Below the pieces are notes generated by a model that was not told where the DNA came from, did not search any database, and worked only from the letters and a program-made list of their open reading frames with translations. A stretch of 24,579 bases of DNA from an uncultured Clostridia bacterium (GTDB lineage Bacteria > Bacillota_A > Clostridia > Oscillospirales > Oscillospiraceae), in contig CAMVIC010000003.1 of NCBI GenBank assembly GCA_947167435.1, forward strand, positions 1-24,579, written 5' to 3'. A program made the translations under genes and the position numbers. Shown piece after piece: positions 6,631 through 14,817 of this stretch (positions are counted from its first letter, which is position 1; each line of letters opens with the position of its first letter).

Positions 6631-8025
6631 ATGACAAGAGATATGACCACAGGCTCTCCCCTCTCCCGCATTCTGGCATTCTGTGCCCCTCTGTTGGTGG
6701 GGAACCTGTTTCAGCAGTTTTACAACCTGGCCGACAGCATCCTGGTGGGCCGCATTCTGGGCGTCAACGCCTTTGCCGCCGTGGGCTCCACCGGCGCGCT
6801 GAGCTTTCTGATCCTGGGCTTCGCCCTGGGCATCTGCTCGGGCTTTGCCATCCCCATCGCCCAGAGCTTCGGCGCCGGGGACGAGGAGGCGGTGCGCAGC
6901 CGCACCGGCCAGCTGGTCTGGCTGGGCCTGCTGTTCAGCGGCCTCATCACCCTGGCCACCTTCTTCTGGACCGACGACATCCTGCGTCTGATCCGCACCC
7001 CGGCGGAGATTTTTGACGACGCCTACCGCTACATTTTCGTGGTGTTCATGGGCACCGCCGCCATGATTCTCTATAATCTCAGCTCCAGCGTGCTCCGTGC
7101 CCTGGGCGACAGCCGCACCCCGCTTTTCTTTCTGATCATCGCGGTGGTGGTAAACGTATTTCTGGACCTGCTCTTCATGCGCAGCTTTCACATGGGCGTG
7201 GAGGGGGCGGCCCTGGCCACCGTGATTTCTCAGGCGGCCTCCGGCCTTGCCTGCCTCGTCTATATCCGCCTGCGGGTGCCCATGCTGCGCCTGAGCGCCC
7301 GGAACCTGCGCCCCAACCTGCGGCGCATGGGCCTGATCGCCGCCGTGGGCGTGCCCATGGGGCTGCAGTTTTCCATCACCGCCGTGGGCTCCATCATCCT
7401 GCAGAGCGCCGTCAACGGTCTGGGCGCCTCGGCGGTGGCGGCGGTCTCCGCCGGCGCCAAGGTCCACAACATCGTGGCCGCCCCCCTGGAGACCTGCGGC
7501 GTGGCCATGTCCACCTACTGCGGGCAGAACCTGGGCGCCGGGCAGATTCGGCGCATCCGGGACGGCATCCGCACCGGCACCGCGGTATCCTTTCTCTACT
7601 GCGCCTTTGGCTTTACCGTCAACTGCCTTGCGGGCAACGCCATCGCCATGCTGTTTGTAGACCCCTCCGAGACGCTGATTCTGCGGGAGGTGCACCGCTA
7701 TCTGGTGGCCGTGGGCGCTGCCTATCCCATGCTGGCCATTATTTTTGTGTTCCGCAACGGTCTGCAGGGCATGGGCTATTCCCGGCAGGCCATGGGCGCG
7801 GGGCTGGCCGAGCTGATCGCCCGGGTCCTGGTGGCCTTTGGCTTTGTGGGCCGCTACGGATTTCAGGCGGTATGCTTTGCAAACCCCACCGCCTGGCTCT
7901 TTGCCGACGCGATTCTGCTGGTGCTTTACCGCAGGGTAATCCACAGGCTGAACCAGCGCATGCCGGAATCGGCCCCGGAGGACGTTCCGGCCACGGCGCA
8001 GCTGGAGCATGCCGCCGCAAAATAA
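6631..8025 (+). CDS. MATE family multidrug/toxin efflux transporter
   Basis: A 464-residue integral membrane protein of the MATE family, which exports cationic drugs, metabolites or toxins in exchange for Na+ or H+. The opening TTGSPLSRILAF and the stretch NLFQQFYNLADSILVGRILG (about residues 31-50) are hallmark MATE sequence of the clostridial type; twelve hydrophobic segments and the two-fold repeat are consistent with the family, and the length is normal (440-470). The start is placed at 6631, with CGAGGTG 5-6 bases upstream; an in-frame ATG at 6559 would lie inside the leader hairpin and add a non-MATE peptide. Expression is likely governed by the terminator-containing leader just upstream. 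The substrate is unknown. Confidence 0.95.
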   Translation: MTRDMTTGSPLSRILAFCAPLLVGNLFQQFYNLADSILVGRILGVNAFAAVGSTGALSFLILGFALGICSGFAIPIAQSFGAGDEEAVRSRTGQLVWLGLLFSGLITLATFFWTDDILRLIRTPAEIFDDAYRYIFVVFMGTAAMILYNLSSSVLRALGDSRTPLFFLIIAVVVNVFLDLLFMRSFHMGVEGAALATVISQAASGLACLVYIRLRVPMLRLSARNLRPNLRRMGLIAAVGVPMGLQFSITAVGSIILQSAVNGLGASAVAAVSAGAKVHNIVAAPLETCGVAMSTYCGQNLGAGQIRRIRDGIRTGTAVSFLYCAFGFTVNCLAGNAIAMLFVDPSETLILREVHRYLVAVGAAYPMLAIIFVFRNGLQGMGYSRQAMGAGLAELIARVLVAFGFVGRYGFQAVCFANPTAWLFADAILLVLYRRVIHRLNQRMPESAPEDVPATAQLEHAAAK

Positions 8026-8051
8026 GCTTATCAAAGATAATAAGATTATAC

Positions 8052-8081
8052 CCCGCTACCACACCGGCAGCGGGATTTTTT
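8052..8081 (+). terminator. Intrinsic terminator of the MATE gene
   Basis: CCCGCT (8052-8057) pairs with AGCGGG (8069-8074), followed by A and six T residues. It lies 26 bases past the stop. Confidence 0.8.
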
Positions 8082-8083
8082 AT

Positions 8084-8112
8084 TTGAAATACAGGCGCAT
8101 ATGGAATATAAT
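8084..8112 (+). promoter_or_regulatory. Promoter of mutY
   Basis: TTGAAA (8084-8089), 17-base spacer and perfect TATAAT (8107-8112). It directly abuts the preceding terminator. The upstream in-frame ATG at 8101 falls inside this promoter and cannot be the start. Confidence 0.85.
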
Positions 8113-8163
8113 AATAGAGTTACAATTCTTTATCGGGAGCAAACGGAAACGCGGAGAGAGCCT

Positions 8164-9240
8164 ATGAACGCCGAAGAATTTCAGTGGAGCGCCTGTCTGG
8201 AGCAGATCGTCGCCTGGTACGCGGGCAACCGTCGGGTTCTGCCCTGGCGGGAGGACGCGCAGCCCTATCGGGTCTGGGTTTCCGAGATCATGCTGCAGCA
8301 GACCCGCATCGAGGCGGTAATCCCCTATTACCACCGCTTTCTTGCCGCCCTGCCCACGGTGGCAGACCTGGCGGCGGTGGAGGACGAGAAGCTGATGAAG
8401 CTCTGGGAGGGGCTGGGCTACTACAGCCGGGCGCGGAACCTGAAAAAGGCCGCTCAACGCATTCTGACAGATTTCGGCGGACAGCTGCCCTCCACGGCAG
8501 AGGAGCTGAAAAGTCTCCCCGGAATCGGGGACTATACCGCCGGCGCCATCGCCTCCATCGCCTTCGGTCAGCCGGAGCCCGCGGTGGACGGGAACGTGCT
8601 GCGGGTGATGACCCGGCTGCTGGCCTGGGACGCGGACGTCGCCTCCCCAAAAACCAAAGCGGAAATGGTCCGCCTGCTGAGGCAGCACTATCCCGCCGGT
8701 GAGGCCGCGGGGCTGCTCACCGAGGGCATTATGGAGCTGGGCGAGACCCTGTGCATCCCCAACGGGCAGGCGCACTGCGAACAGTGCCCGGTGCACCGCT
8801 TCTGCCGGGCGCGGCTTTCCGACCGGGTGGAGCGCTACCCGGTCAAAGCGCCGAAGAAGGACCGGCGGGTCGAAGAGCGCAGCGTGCTGCTGCTGCACTG
8901 CGGCGGACGGTACGCAATCCGCCGCCGCCCGCCTGCGGGACTGCTGGCGGGACTCTGGGAGTATCCCGGCGTGGACGGCTTTCTCTCGCCGGAGGCGCTC
9001 TCCTCCCTTCTGGCGGACTGGGGGCTGCGGGTGAGGGAGCTTCAGCCCCTCGGCAGGGCCAGGCACGTCTTTACCCATGTGGAATGGCACATGGAGGGCT
9101 ATCTTGTCCAGTGTGAGGCGCCCGGCGGCGACTTTGTATGGCTGCCCGGCGGGGAAATCCGGGAGCGTTACTCCATTCCCACAGCCTTTCGCTTCCTCAC
9201 CGCCCGGCTGGAGACCGAAGCACCTCCGGCGGTCGAATGA
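8164..9240 (+). CDS. mutY: A/G-specific adenine DNA glycosylase MutY
   Basis: The 358-residue enzyme removes adenine mispaired with 8-oxoguanine, part of the GO repair system. It shows LPWR (26-29), the SEIMLQQT helix with catalytic Glu41, the helix-hairpin-helix LPGIGDYTAGAIA (118-130), catalytic Asp142 in AVDGNVLRV and four iron-sulphur cysteines (197, 205, 208, 214; spacing C-x7-C-x2-C-x5-C, one residue longer in the first gap than in E. coli). The C-terminal NUDIX-like domain that recognises 8-oxoguanine is present, with the HVFTHVEWHM motif at 301-310. The start at 8164 is chosen because GGAGAG precedes it by 6 bases and because the longer reading frame would begin inside the promoter. 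It is a single-gene unit. Confidence 0.97.
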   Translation: MNAEEFQWSACLEQIVAWYAGNRRVLPWREDAQPYRVWVSEIMLQQTRIEAVIPYYHRFLAALPTVADLAAVEDEKLMKLWEGLGYYSRARNLKKAAQRILTDFGGQLPSTAEELKSLPGIGDYTAGAIASIAFGQPEPAVDGNVLRVMTRLLAWDADVASPKTKAEMVRLLRQHYPAGEAAGLLTEGIMELGETLCIPNGQAHCEQCPVHRFCRARLSDRVERYPVKAPKKDRRVEERSVLLLHCGGRYAIRRRPPAGLLAGLWEYPGVDGFLSPEALSSLLADWGLRVRELQPLGRARHVFTHVEWHMEGYLVQCEAPGGDFVWLPGGEIRERYSIPTAFRFLTARLETEAPPAVE

Positions 9241-9257
9241 CCGCGGACTGCTTTTTT
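9229..9257 (+). terminator. Possible weak terminator overlapping the mutY stop codon
   Basis: GCGGTC (9229-9234), GAAT loop, GACCGC (9239-9244), then six T residues at 9252-9257. The 7-base gap between stem and T run makes it weaker than the other terminators here. Confidence 0.4.
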
Positions 9258-9268
9258 CTGCAGGCGGC

Positions 9269-9338
9269 CGGAGAAATCGTTCTCCGCAAAATCCCGGATT
9301 TTGCAGGACTTTCTCTTGAATTGAGTGGAGAAATCCTG
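9269..9338 (+). promoter_or_regulatory. Cluster of three dyads around the envelope-cluster promoter
   Basis: Three inverted repeats follow one another: CGGAGAA/TTCTCCG (9269-9275 with 9280-9286), GCAAAATCC/GGATTTTGC (9286-9294 with 9296-9304), and CAGGA(C)TTTCTC with GAGAAATCCTG (9304-9315 with 9328-9338, one bulged base). The third flanks the -35 box and abuts the -10 box. GGAGAAATC recurs at 9270 and 9327. This looks like operator sites, although the first two could also be transcript hairpins. Confidence 0.5.
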
Positions 9339-9344
9339 TATAAT
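9316..9344 (+). promoter_or_regulatory. Promoter of the envelope gene cluster
   Basis: TTGAAT (9316-9321), 17-base spacer, perfect TATAAT (9339-9344). It lies 72 bases upstream of the first gene, and is the only strong promoter I find before the six-gene run that ends at 17489. Confidence 0.85.
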
Positions 9345-9415
9345 ATTTATTCTGAAAATAATGGATGATTCTGTCCGTTCCTATCTGAGTCTTTGCGGGA
9401 GGTAACAAGCGCCCG

Positions 9416-11308
9416 ATGAACAACGAAGGCAAAAAAACCGAACAGGACCTGCTCTCCGCTCTGGCAGATGCAGTGGAGGATTCGGTCCTGAACGCCGGCA
9501 CGGCCGACAGGCCCGATCTCTCCAAGGTTTTGATGGCAGGCGAAGAGGCCTTCCCTGTCCGAAAGCGGGGTACGGGTCTGTCCGGTCTTTCCCTGGAGGA
9601 TGAGAAGAAGGAGAAAAGCCCGGAGGAGCTGGCTGCCGAGGCGCAGGCCCGGAGAGCCGCTTTTGAGGAGCTGGCCGCCGACCCGAAGCTGAAGGCGCTG
9701 GATGAGCGGGCAGCCGAGGAGGAAAAGCGCCTCGGCCATCACCGCCATCACCATGGCGAGCCCGAACCGGCGATAGCCCCCGCGCCCGAGGCAGAGAAGC
9801 CCGAGCCATCCGTCGGGTCGGAAGTCCCGGCAGTGGAAGAGGAACTGATTCCCGCAGTGCCCCCACCGGTCACGCCTGACCGGCAGGAGGTGGCTGAGGC
9901 GGAGGAACTTCTGAGCAGCGAGGCCTTTGCCGAGGATTCGATTCCTACGGAAGAGCTGGCGTCCTTCATCCCGGACGAAGCTGCGGCGGAGCCGACGAAA
10001 GCGGCCGCGGATCCCGCGCTGGAGGCGGAGGCGATTCCGGAAGCGGAGACGCCCGCACCGGAAAAGGAAGAACAGGCCGCCCCGACGCCGGAGGCGCCCG
10101 CAGAAAAACCTGAGCCGGAAGCCCCCGCAGCAGTGGAATCGGCGGCGCCGGCACCGGAGGCCCCCGCAAAAGCGGAGACGCCTGCGATAGCGCCGGAAGC
10201 GCCTGCGGACGAGCTGAAGGCGGAGACGCCGGCGCCCGAGCAGGCGGCCGAGGCAGAGAGCGCGTCCCACGCGGCGGAGAAAAAGCCCCGCTCCAAAGCC
10301 GGCAAGGTGCTCACCAGCACCCTCTGCATCCTGCTGGAGACGATTCTGCTGGTGGCGGTGGCCCTGTACGGCGTCATGTTCCTGCTGGCCAGAGGTCCCT
10401 CCGGCACCGCCAGCCGTCTGTTTGTCCGCTCCGTGCGGGAGACCAGCGCCGTCGGCTTTCTGGCGAACCTCTATTTCAGCGAGGAAGAGATTCAGGCCCT
10501 CATGTCCGCCCCCGGCGAGGCGGAATACGTGGCCACCGATACCAATCTGATCTCCATGACCTCGGTTCCCGAGGATTCCGCCCAGCCTGACGCCTGGGGC
10601 TTTGTGGACGAGGACGGAGACGGCATCATTCTCGACCCGGTCAAGGGCGAGGGTTATTCCGGCTATATGATGATCGTGCTGGATCCCTCCCGGGTGATTC
10701 TGGGCAGCAATCCCTCCGCATACGGCGGCCGGGGCTACACGGTGGAGGAATTTGTGCAGATGTACGACGCGGTGGCCGGCATCAACGGCGGCGCGTTTCT
10801 GGACGAAAACGGCATGGGCACCGGCGCCTATCCGGACGGCCTGGTCATCTACGAGGGCCAGACCTACAACTGGGGTGTCAAGCAGGGCTTTGCCGGCATC
10901 GACGACAAGCACATTCTCCACGTGGGCTGCCAGAGTCTGGAAGACGCGGTGGCCGCCAACATCCAGTATGGCGCAAGCTACGGGCCCGTGCTGGTCCTGA
11001 ACGGGCAGATGACCGGTGACGACACGCTGGAGAGCGGCCTGAACCCCCGCACCGCCATCGGCCAGCGCTCCGACGGCGCTTTCCTGCTGCTGGTAATCGA
11101 CGGGCGGCAGGTGATCAGCCTGGGCGCCACTTATCTGGACGAGGCGGAGATCATGCTCCGCTACGGCGCGGTCAATGCCATCAACCTGGACGGCGGCTCC
11201 TCCAGCATGATGTATTACAACGGAGCCTATGTGAACAATTCCGCCTCCGTGGTCGGCATCCGTCCGATTCCCACCTCCTTCATTGTGCTGAAGGAAGGCC
11301 GCAATTAA
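9416..11308 (+). CDS. Membrane-anchored phosphodiester glycosidase (NAGPA/DUF2233) domain protein with long acidic N-terminal region
   Basis: The 630-residue protein has three parts. Residues 1-295 are charged and low in complexity, rich in Ala, Pro and Glu, with an HHRHHH cluster at 108-113. Residues about 299-325 form one membrane helix, preceded by KKPRSKAGK, so the N-terminal region should be cytoplasmic and the rest outside. The C-terminal part is a NAGPA-type domain with INGGAFLD (456-463), NPRTAIGQ (543-550) and NLDGGSSSMM (590-599), the usual signatures. Human NAGPA uncovers mannose 6-phosphate by removing phosphate-linked GlcNAc; bacterial members are thought to act on surface glycans. 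A DEDGDG segment (398-403) resembles a calcium loop. GGAGGT lies 12 bases before the ATG, a rather long spacing, but no better start is seen. It is the first gene of the cluster. Confidence 0.88.
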   Translation: MNNEGKKTEQDLLSALADAVEDSVLNAGTADRPDLSKVLMAGEEAFPVRKRGTGLSGLSLEDEKKEKSPEELAAEAQARRAAFEELAADPKLKALDERAAEEEKRLGHHRHHHGEPEPAIAPAPEAEKPEPSVGSEVPAVEEELIPAVPPPVTPDRQEVAEAEELLSSEAFAEDSIPTEELASFIPDEAAAEPTKAAADPALEAEAIPEAETPAPEKEEQAAPTPEAPAEKPEPEAPAAVESAAPAPEAPAKAETPAIAPEAPADELKAETPAPEQAAEAESASHAAEKKPRSKAGKVLTSTLCILLETILLVAVALYGVMFLLARGPSGTASRLFVRSVRETSAVGFLANLYFSEEEIQALMSAPGEAEYVATDTNLISMTSVPEDSAQPDAWGFVDEDGDGIILDPVKGEGYSGYMMIVLDPSRVILGSNPSAYGGRGYTVEEFVQMYDAVAGINGGAFLDENGMGTGAYPDGLVIYEGQTYNWGVKQGFAGIDDKHILHVGCQSLEDAVAANIQYGASYGPVLVLNGQMTGDDTLESGLNPRTAIGQRSDGAFLLLVIDGRQVISLGATYLDEAEIMLRYGAVNAINLDGGSSSMMYYNGAYVNNSASVVGIRPIPTSFIVLKEGRN

Positions 11309-11310
11309 GC

Positions 11311-11327
11311 GCCGGGCTTTTCCCGGC
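11311..11327 (+). other. Small intergenic hairpin
   Basis: GCCGGG (11311-11316) and CCCGGC (11322-11327) pair around a CTTTT loop in the 34-base gap between the first two cluster genes. There is no T run after it, so an RNA processing or stability role is more likely than termination. Confidence 0.4.
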
Positions 11328-11342
11328 ACCGAGGTGAAGTCC

Positions 11343-12416
11343 ATGAACAAACCCCGCAGAAGTCTTCTGCTGGCGATGATGATTTACGCGCTGGTTTTTG
11401 TCCTGCTGCTGATCGGCGCTCTGTTTCTGTTCACAAATTACCTTTCCGACTATGAAAACTCCCGCCCCGCCAACGTGGTGCGCCTCTATCACCGTACCAT
11501 GTCGGACGAGGATATCGACCGGCTGTCCGACGATCTGATCTCCGGTCTCAACACCCAGATTGTCAACGAAGAGAAATGCCGGGAGTATATCCGCGCGCTG
11601 GTCGCCACCGCCGAGGTCATCAAATCCCGGGACGACTCCAACGACGAGCAGATCGTCTATCTGCTGCGCAGCGGCGACCGGACTCTGGGCAAGCTGGTGC
11701 TGCGGCCGGAGGAGAAGAGCCGCTACGGCTTCACCCACTACTCCGTCACGCCGGAGGACTTCGATTTCTCCTATCTGCGCCACCAGCAGCAGTTCACGGT
11801 TCCCGAGGGCTGGACCATCCGCTGCAACGGCAAGGCGCTGGGCGCGGACCGGATCGTCTCCGCCGACGGGCAATACCGGGTGCTGGAGGAGTTCTATGAC
11901 GACGCGGAGTACCCCCTGCCCCATCTGATTACCTACGACACCGGCCTGTACATGCTGGATCTGAACGTGCAGTACTTCGACCCCCAGGGCCGCGAGGTGG
12001 CACAGCCCAGCGAGGACCTGTTTGCCAACAACTGCAGCGAGGCGGAGGTGGCCGCCGTAACCGGGCTTGCCTATCAGTTTGTGGACGCCTATATCGCCTA
12101 TTCCTCCAACTCCAACCAGAATACCGCCGGCAACTATTACCGGCTGGTCAGCCTGATCGTAGAGGGCAGCACCCTGCAAAAGCGCATGCGCTATGCGGTG
12201 GACGGCCTCAGCTGGGCCAGCAGCATGGGCGACGAGCTGCAGAGCATTGACTTTCACCACGTCATGAACCTGGGCAGCGGCTACTATCTCTGCGACCTCA
12301 CCTATTACAACAACACCATCGGCCGCAAGGGCCTGGTCACCACGGAAAACAATCTGAAGCTCATCCTGGTGGGCAGCACGGACTCCCTGCTGGTTACGGC
12401 CATGAGCAGCTACTGA
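11343..12416 (+). CDS. Single-pass membrane protein of unknown function (357 residues)
   Basis: I do not recognise the family. The basic start MNKPRR and a single hydrophobic helix (about residues 7-31) followed by polar sequence indicate a type II membrane protein with about 325 residues outside the cell. The outer part alternates charged and aromatic residues; its C-terminal third (YQFVDAYIAYSSNSNQN onward) has the look of an NTF2-like or TcpC-like alpha/beta fold, but this is only an impression. The ATG at 11343 is preferred to an in-frame GTG at 11334 because GAGGTG (11331-11336) is then a correctly spaced ribosome binding site. It lies between a phosphodiester glycosidase gene and a CotH-kinase gene, so a role in the same surface process is likely. 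Confidence 0.85.
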   Translation: MNKPRRSLLLAMMIYALVFVLLLIGALFLFTNYLSDYENSRPANVVRLYHRTMSDEDIDRLSDDLISGLNTQIVNEEKCREYIRALVATAEVIKSRDDSNDEQIVYLLRSGDRTLGKLVLRPEEKSRYGFTHYSVTPEDFDFSYLRHQQQFTVPEGWTIRCNGKALGADRIVSADGQYRVLEEFYDDAEYPLPHLITYDTGLYMLDLNVQYFDPQGREVAQPSEDLFANNCSEAEVAAVTGLAYQFVDAYIAYSSNSNQNTAGNYYRLVSLIVEGSTLQKRMRYAVDGLSWASSMGDELQSIDFHHVMNLGSGYYLCDLTYYNNTIGRKGLVTTENNLKLILVGSTDSLLVTAMSSY

Positions 12417-12423
12417 TTCTTCT

Positions 12424-14805
12424 ATGAACAACAACACACAGAAAAAAAACCATACAAGACAAAGCCCTTCTCTCCGGCAGGGCTTTGTTTTGCTGCTGCT
12501 GGTGTGTCTGGCGGCCCTGCTCTGTGCCTGCGGGCAGCAGGGCGTGGCGGGCACGGCGGCCGAGCCCGTGGCGGAGCCCACCCCCGAGCCCACCCCGGCG
12601 CCTCCGCTTCCGGACGTGATCATCAGCGAGCTGATGCCTTCAAACAAGGCCACTCTGGCGGACGATACCGGCAGTTTCCCAGACTGGCTTGAGCTGTACA
12701 ACCGTTCGGAGGAGCCGGTGGAGCTGGGCGGCTGCCTGCTCACCGCCGGGCGCAATGCCTGGACCATCCCGTCTCTTCGGCTGGAGGGGCACGGCTACGC
12801 CTTCCTGTTCTGCGACGAGACCGGCAGCGGGGAGCACTGTGCTCTGTTCAACCTCTCCGCGGAGGGCAGCACCCTCAGCCTTCGCAGCGGGGACGGACGG
12901 ACCATCGATACCCTGCGCTATCCCGCGGCGGAAAAGGACCGGAGTCTGGTTCGTCAGGAGGACGGCTCGCTTCTGGTCTGCGCCCTCCCCACGCCGGGCT
13001 ATGAAAACAGCGAAGCTGGCTATGAGGCCTTCCAGAGCAGCAGAGCCACCCCGGCTCTCAGCATCCAGGAGGTCTGCGTATACGACGACGGCGAGCTGGA
13101 CTGGGTGGAGCTGCGCAACAACTCCGACGCCCCCATCCTCCTGAGTGACTACTGGCTTTCCGACAGCGGCAGTCAGCGCCAGCTGCTGCAGTTGACCGAG
13201 GAAACGCTGGAGCCCGGCGGCCTGTACGCCATCAGCCTCGGCAGCGGCTTTTCCCTGAGCGCCCTGCGGGACGAGCTGTATCTCAGCCGCTCCGACGGCA
13301 CGCTGATGGACTATGCCGTGCTGCACGACATTCCCTACGGCGGCAGCTATGGCCGCATGCACGGGCAAAACGGCTTTTTCTACTTTGCCTCGACCGGCAT
13401 CTACCGGGACCGGGACGACGGCTGCCGCTTCATCGCGGCCATGCCGGAGCCGGCGGAGCCCGACGGCGTATTCAACGACGTGCAGAGCGTAGAGGTCTCC
13501 CTCTCTGCCCCCGGCACCATCTACTACACCACCGACGGCAGCCTTCCCACGGCAAACAGCGCCGTCTATTCCGGCCCCTTCCAGTTGAGCAGCACCTGCG
13601 TCGTCCGCGCCGTCAGCGTGGAGCCCGGGAAGCTGACAAGCCCCGTGCGGGATCTGAGCTATATCATCAACGAAAATCACACGCTGCCCGTTACCAGTCT
13701 GGTGGCGGACCCGGAGGACATGTGGGGCTCCTCCGGCATCTACACCCATCCCCTGGAGGACTGGGAGGTGCCGGGCTCTCTGGCCTTCTTCGAGGAGGAC
13801 GGCAGCTTCCATCAGGGCTGCAGCGTCAAGATTCACGGCGCCACCTCCCGCATCAACATGGAGAAGAAATCCTATAAGGTCAAGTTCCGGGGCGTCTTCG
13901 GCGGGGATCTGGAATACGACGTATTCCATAACGGGGTGAACACCTTCAGTTCGCTCCTGGTGCGCTCGGCCCAGGAGAGCAACTTCTCCACCCAGATCCG
14001 GGACATTGCCATGCACGAGCTGGCCCAGCAGTGCGACCCCTCCCTTCCCACCCAGGATTATCGCTATACCATCCTGTACATTAACGGCGAGTACTGGGGC
14101 ATCTACGCCCTGCGGGAGGCCCACTCCCCCGAGCATTTCGCCAATCACTACGGCTACGATGCCAACCAGGTGGACATGTACAAGGAAAAATGGGCCCTGG
14201 ACGGCGAGTTTGACGCCGTATACCAGTACATGCTCTACAACAACATGGCCGACGACGCAGCCTACGAATACGTCACGGGCTTTCTGGACATGGACGCGCT
14301 GGTCACCTGGTGTATCATCGAGTCCTTCAGCGGCAACATCGACATCAACTCCCCCAACGTGCGCTTCTACTATTCCTACGAGGACCACAAGCTGCACTAT
14401 GCGCTGGTAGACCTAGACCTGGGCCTGTACGAGCACGGCCTGTTCACCCAATCCATCGTCCGCGGCTATGATTTCAGCAACGTCCCCCTGTATCTGTGCA
14501 ACAACCAGCAGTTCCGCACGCTGATGATGGAAAAGCTGTCGGAGTATCTCCACGGGCCTCTGTCCGAGGAGAACACCATGCGCCAGATTGACCTGCTGGC
14601 AGCCGAGCTGCGGGATGAGGTCCCGCGGGACGCGGCCACCTTCGGCTATACCCCCAGCCAGTGGGAGCTGGAGCTGCAGCATTATATGTACGACTTCTTT
14701 GACAACTACGGCTTCGGCAACTACGACCTGGAGTTTGTCAATTCCGCCAAGAGCATCCTTCGCATGAGCGAGGACGACTATTACCGGCTCTTCGGCGACC
14801 TGTAA
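12424..14805 (+). CDS. CotH kinase-domain lipoprotein with two lamin-tail domains
   Basis: This 793-residue lipoprotein starts with a 20-residue polar segment, a hydrophobic core and a lipobox LCAC with Cys36, followed by a Pro/Thr/Glu spacer. Domains in order: a lamin-tail domain (about 64-190, opening VIISELMPSN and containing PDWLELYN), a second one (about 211-300, with LDWVELRNNS), a chitobiase C-terminal-like segment (about 355-415, GTIYYTTDGSLPT) and a CotH domain (about 420-793). CotH proteins are atypical secreted kinases that phosphorylate spore coat proteins in Bacillus; the VDLDLG metal-binding DxD motif (662-667), SVKIHGATSR (467-476) and KSYKVKF (482-488) are present. The gap to the previous gene is only 7 bases and no ribosome binding site is visible. 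A terminator-like hairpin lies within codons 12-23. The substrate is unknown. Confidence 0.9.
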   Translation: MNNNTQKKNHTRQSPSLRQGFVLLLLVCLAALLCACGQQGVAGTAAEPVAEPTPEPTPAPPLPDVIISELMPSNKATLADDTGSFPDWLELYNRSEEPVELGGCLLTAGRNAWTIPSLRLEGHGYAFLFCDETGSGEHCALFNLSAEGSTLSLRSGDGRTIDTLRYPAAEKDRSLVRQEDGSLLVCALPTPGYENSEAGYEAFQSSRATPALSIQEVCVYDDGELDWVELRNNSDAPILLSDYWLSDSGSQRQLLQLTEETLEPGGLYAISLGSGFSLSALRDELYLSRSDGTLMDYAVLHDIPYGGSYGRMHGQNGFFYFASTGIYRDRDDGCRFIAAMPEPAEPDGVFNDVQSVEVSLSAPGTIYYTTDGSLPTANSAVYSGPFQLSSTCVVRAVSVEPGKLTSPVRDLSYIINENHTLPVTSLVADPEDMWGSSGIYTHPLEDWEVPGSLAFFEEDGSFHQGCSVKIHGATSRINMEKKSYKVKFRGVFGGDLEYDVFHNGVNTFSSLLVRSAQESNFSTQIRDIAMHELAQQCDPSLPTQDYRYTILYINGEYWGIYALREAHSPEHFANHYGYDANQVDMYKEKWALDGEFDAVYQYMLYNNMADDAAYEYVTGFLDMDALVTWCIIESFSGNIDINSPNVRFYYSYEDHKLHYALVDLDLGLYEHGLFTQSIVRGYDFSNVPLYLCNNQQFRTLMMEKLSEYLHGPLSEENTMRQIDLLAAELRDEVPRDAATFGYTPSQWELELQHYMYDFFDNYGFGNYDLEFVNSAKSILRMSEDDYYRLFGDL
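12459..12491 (+). terminator. Terminator-like hairpin inside the start of the CotH gene
   Basis: Perfect 10-base-pair stem (ACAAAGCCCT at 12459-12468 with AGGGCTTTGT at 12479-12488), preceded by an A run (12442-12449) and followed by TTT then G. Its position within codons 12-23 makes it a possible attenuator that lowers or conditions expression of the last four genes. Confidence 0.6.
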
Positions 14806-14817
14806 GAGGAGAAACCC

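Noticed and set aside
6031..8034. Long antisense frame across the MATE and Smr genes
   Set aside because: It crosses a strong terminator, a promoter and two real genes, and the product is low-complexity Gly/Ala/His-rich.
8101..8163. Longer N-terminus for MutY from the ATG at 8101
   Set aside because: This ATG lies between the -35 and -10 boxes of the promoter and lacks a ribosome binding site; the ATG at 8164 has one and gives a normal MutY start.
9347..11350. A 667-codon antisense frame over the first NAGPA gene, with Arg/Leu/Phe-rich repeats
   Set aside because: It mirrors the Ala/Pro/Glu-rich plus-strand region; there are no ribosome binding site or recognisable domains, and the plus frame has clear NAGPA motifs.
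12640..14397. A 585-codon antisense frame over the CotH gene
   Set aside because: The plus strand carries lipobox, lamin-tail and CotH motifs; the antisense product shows no domain and is a composition effect.
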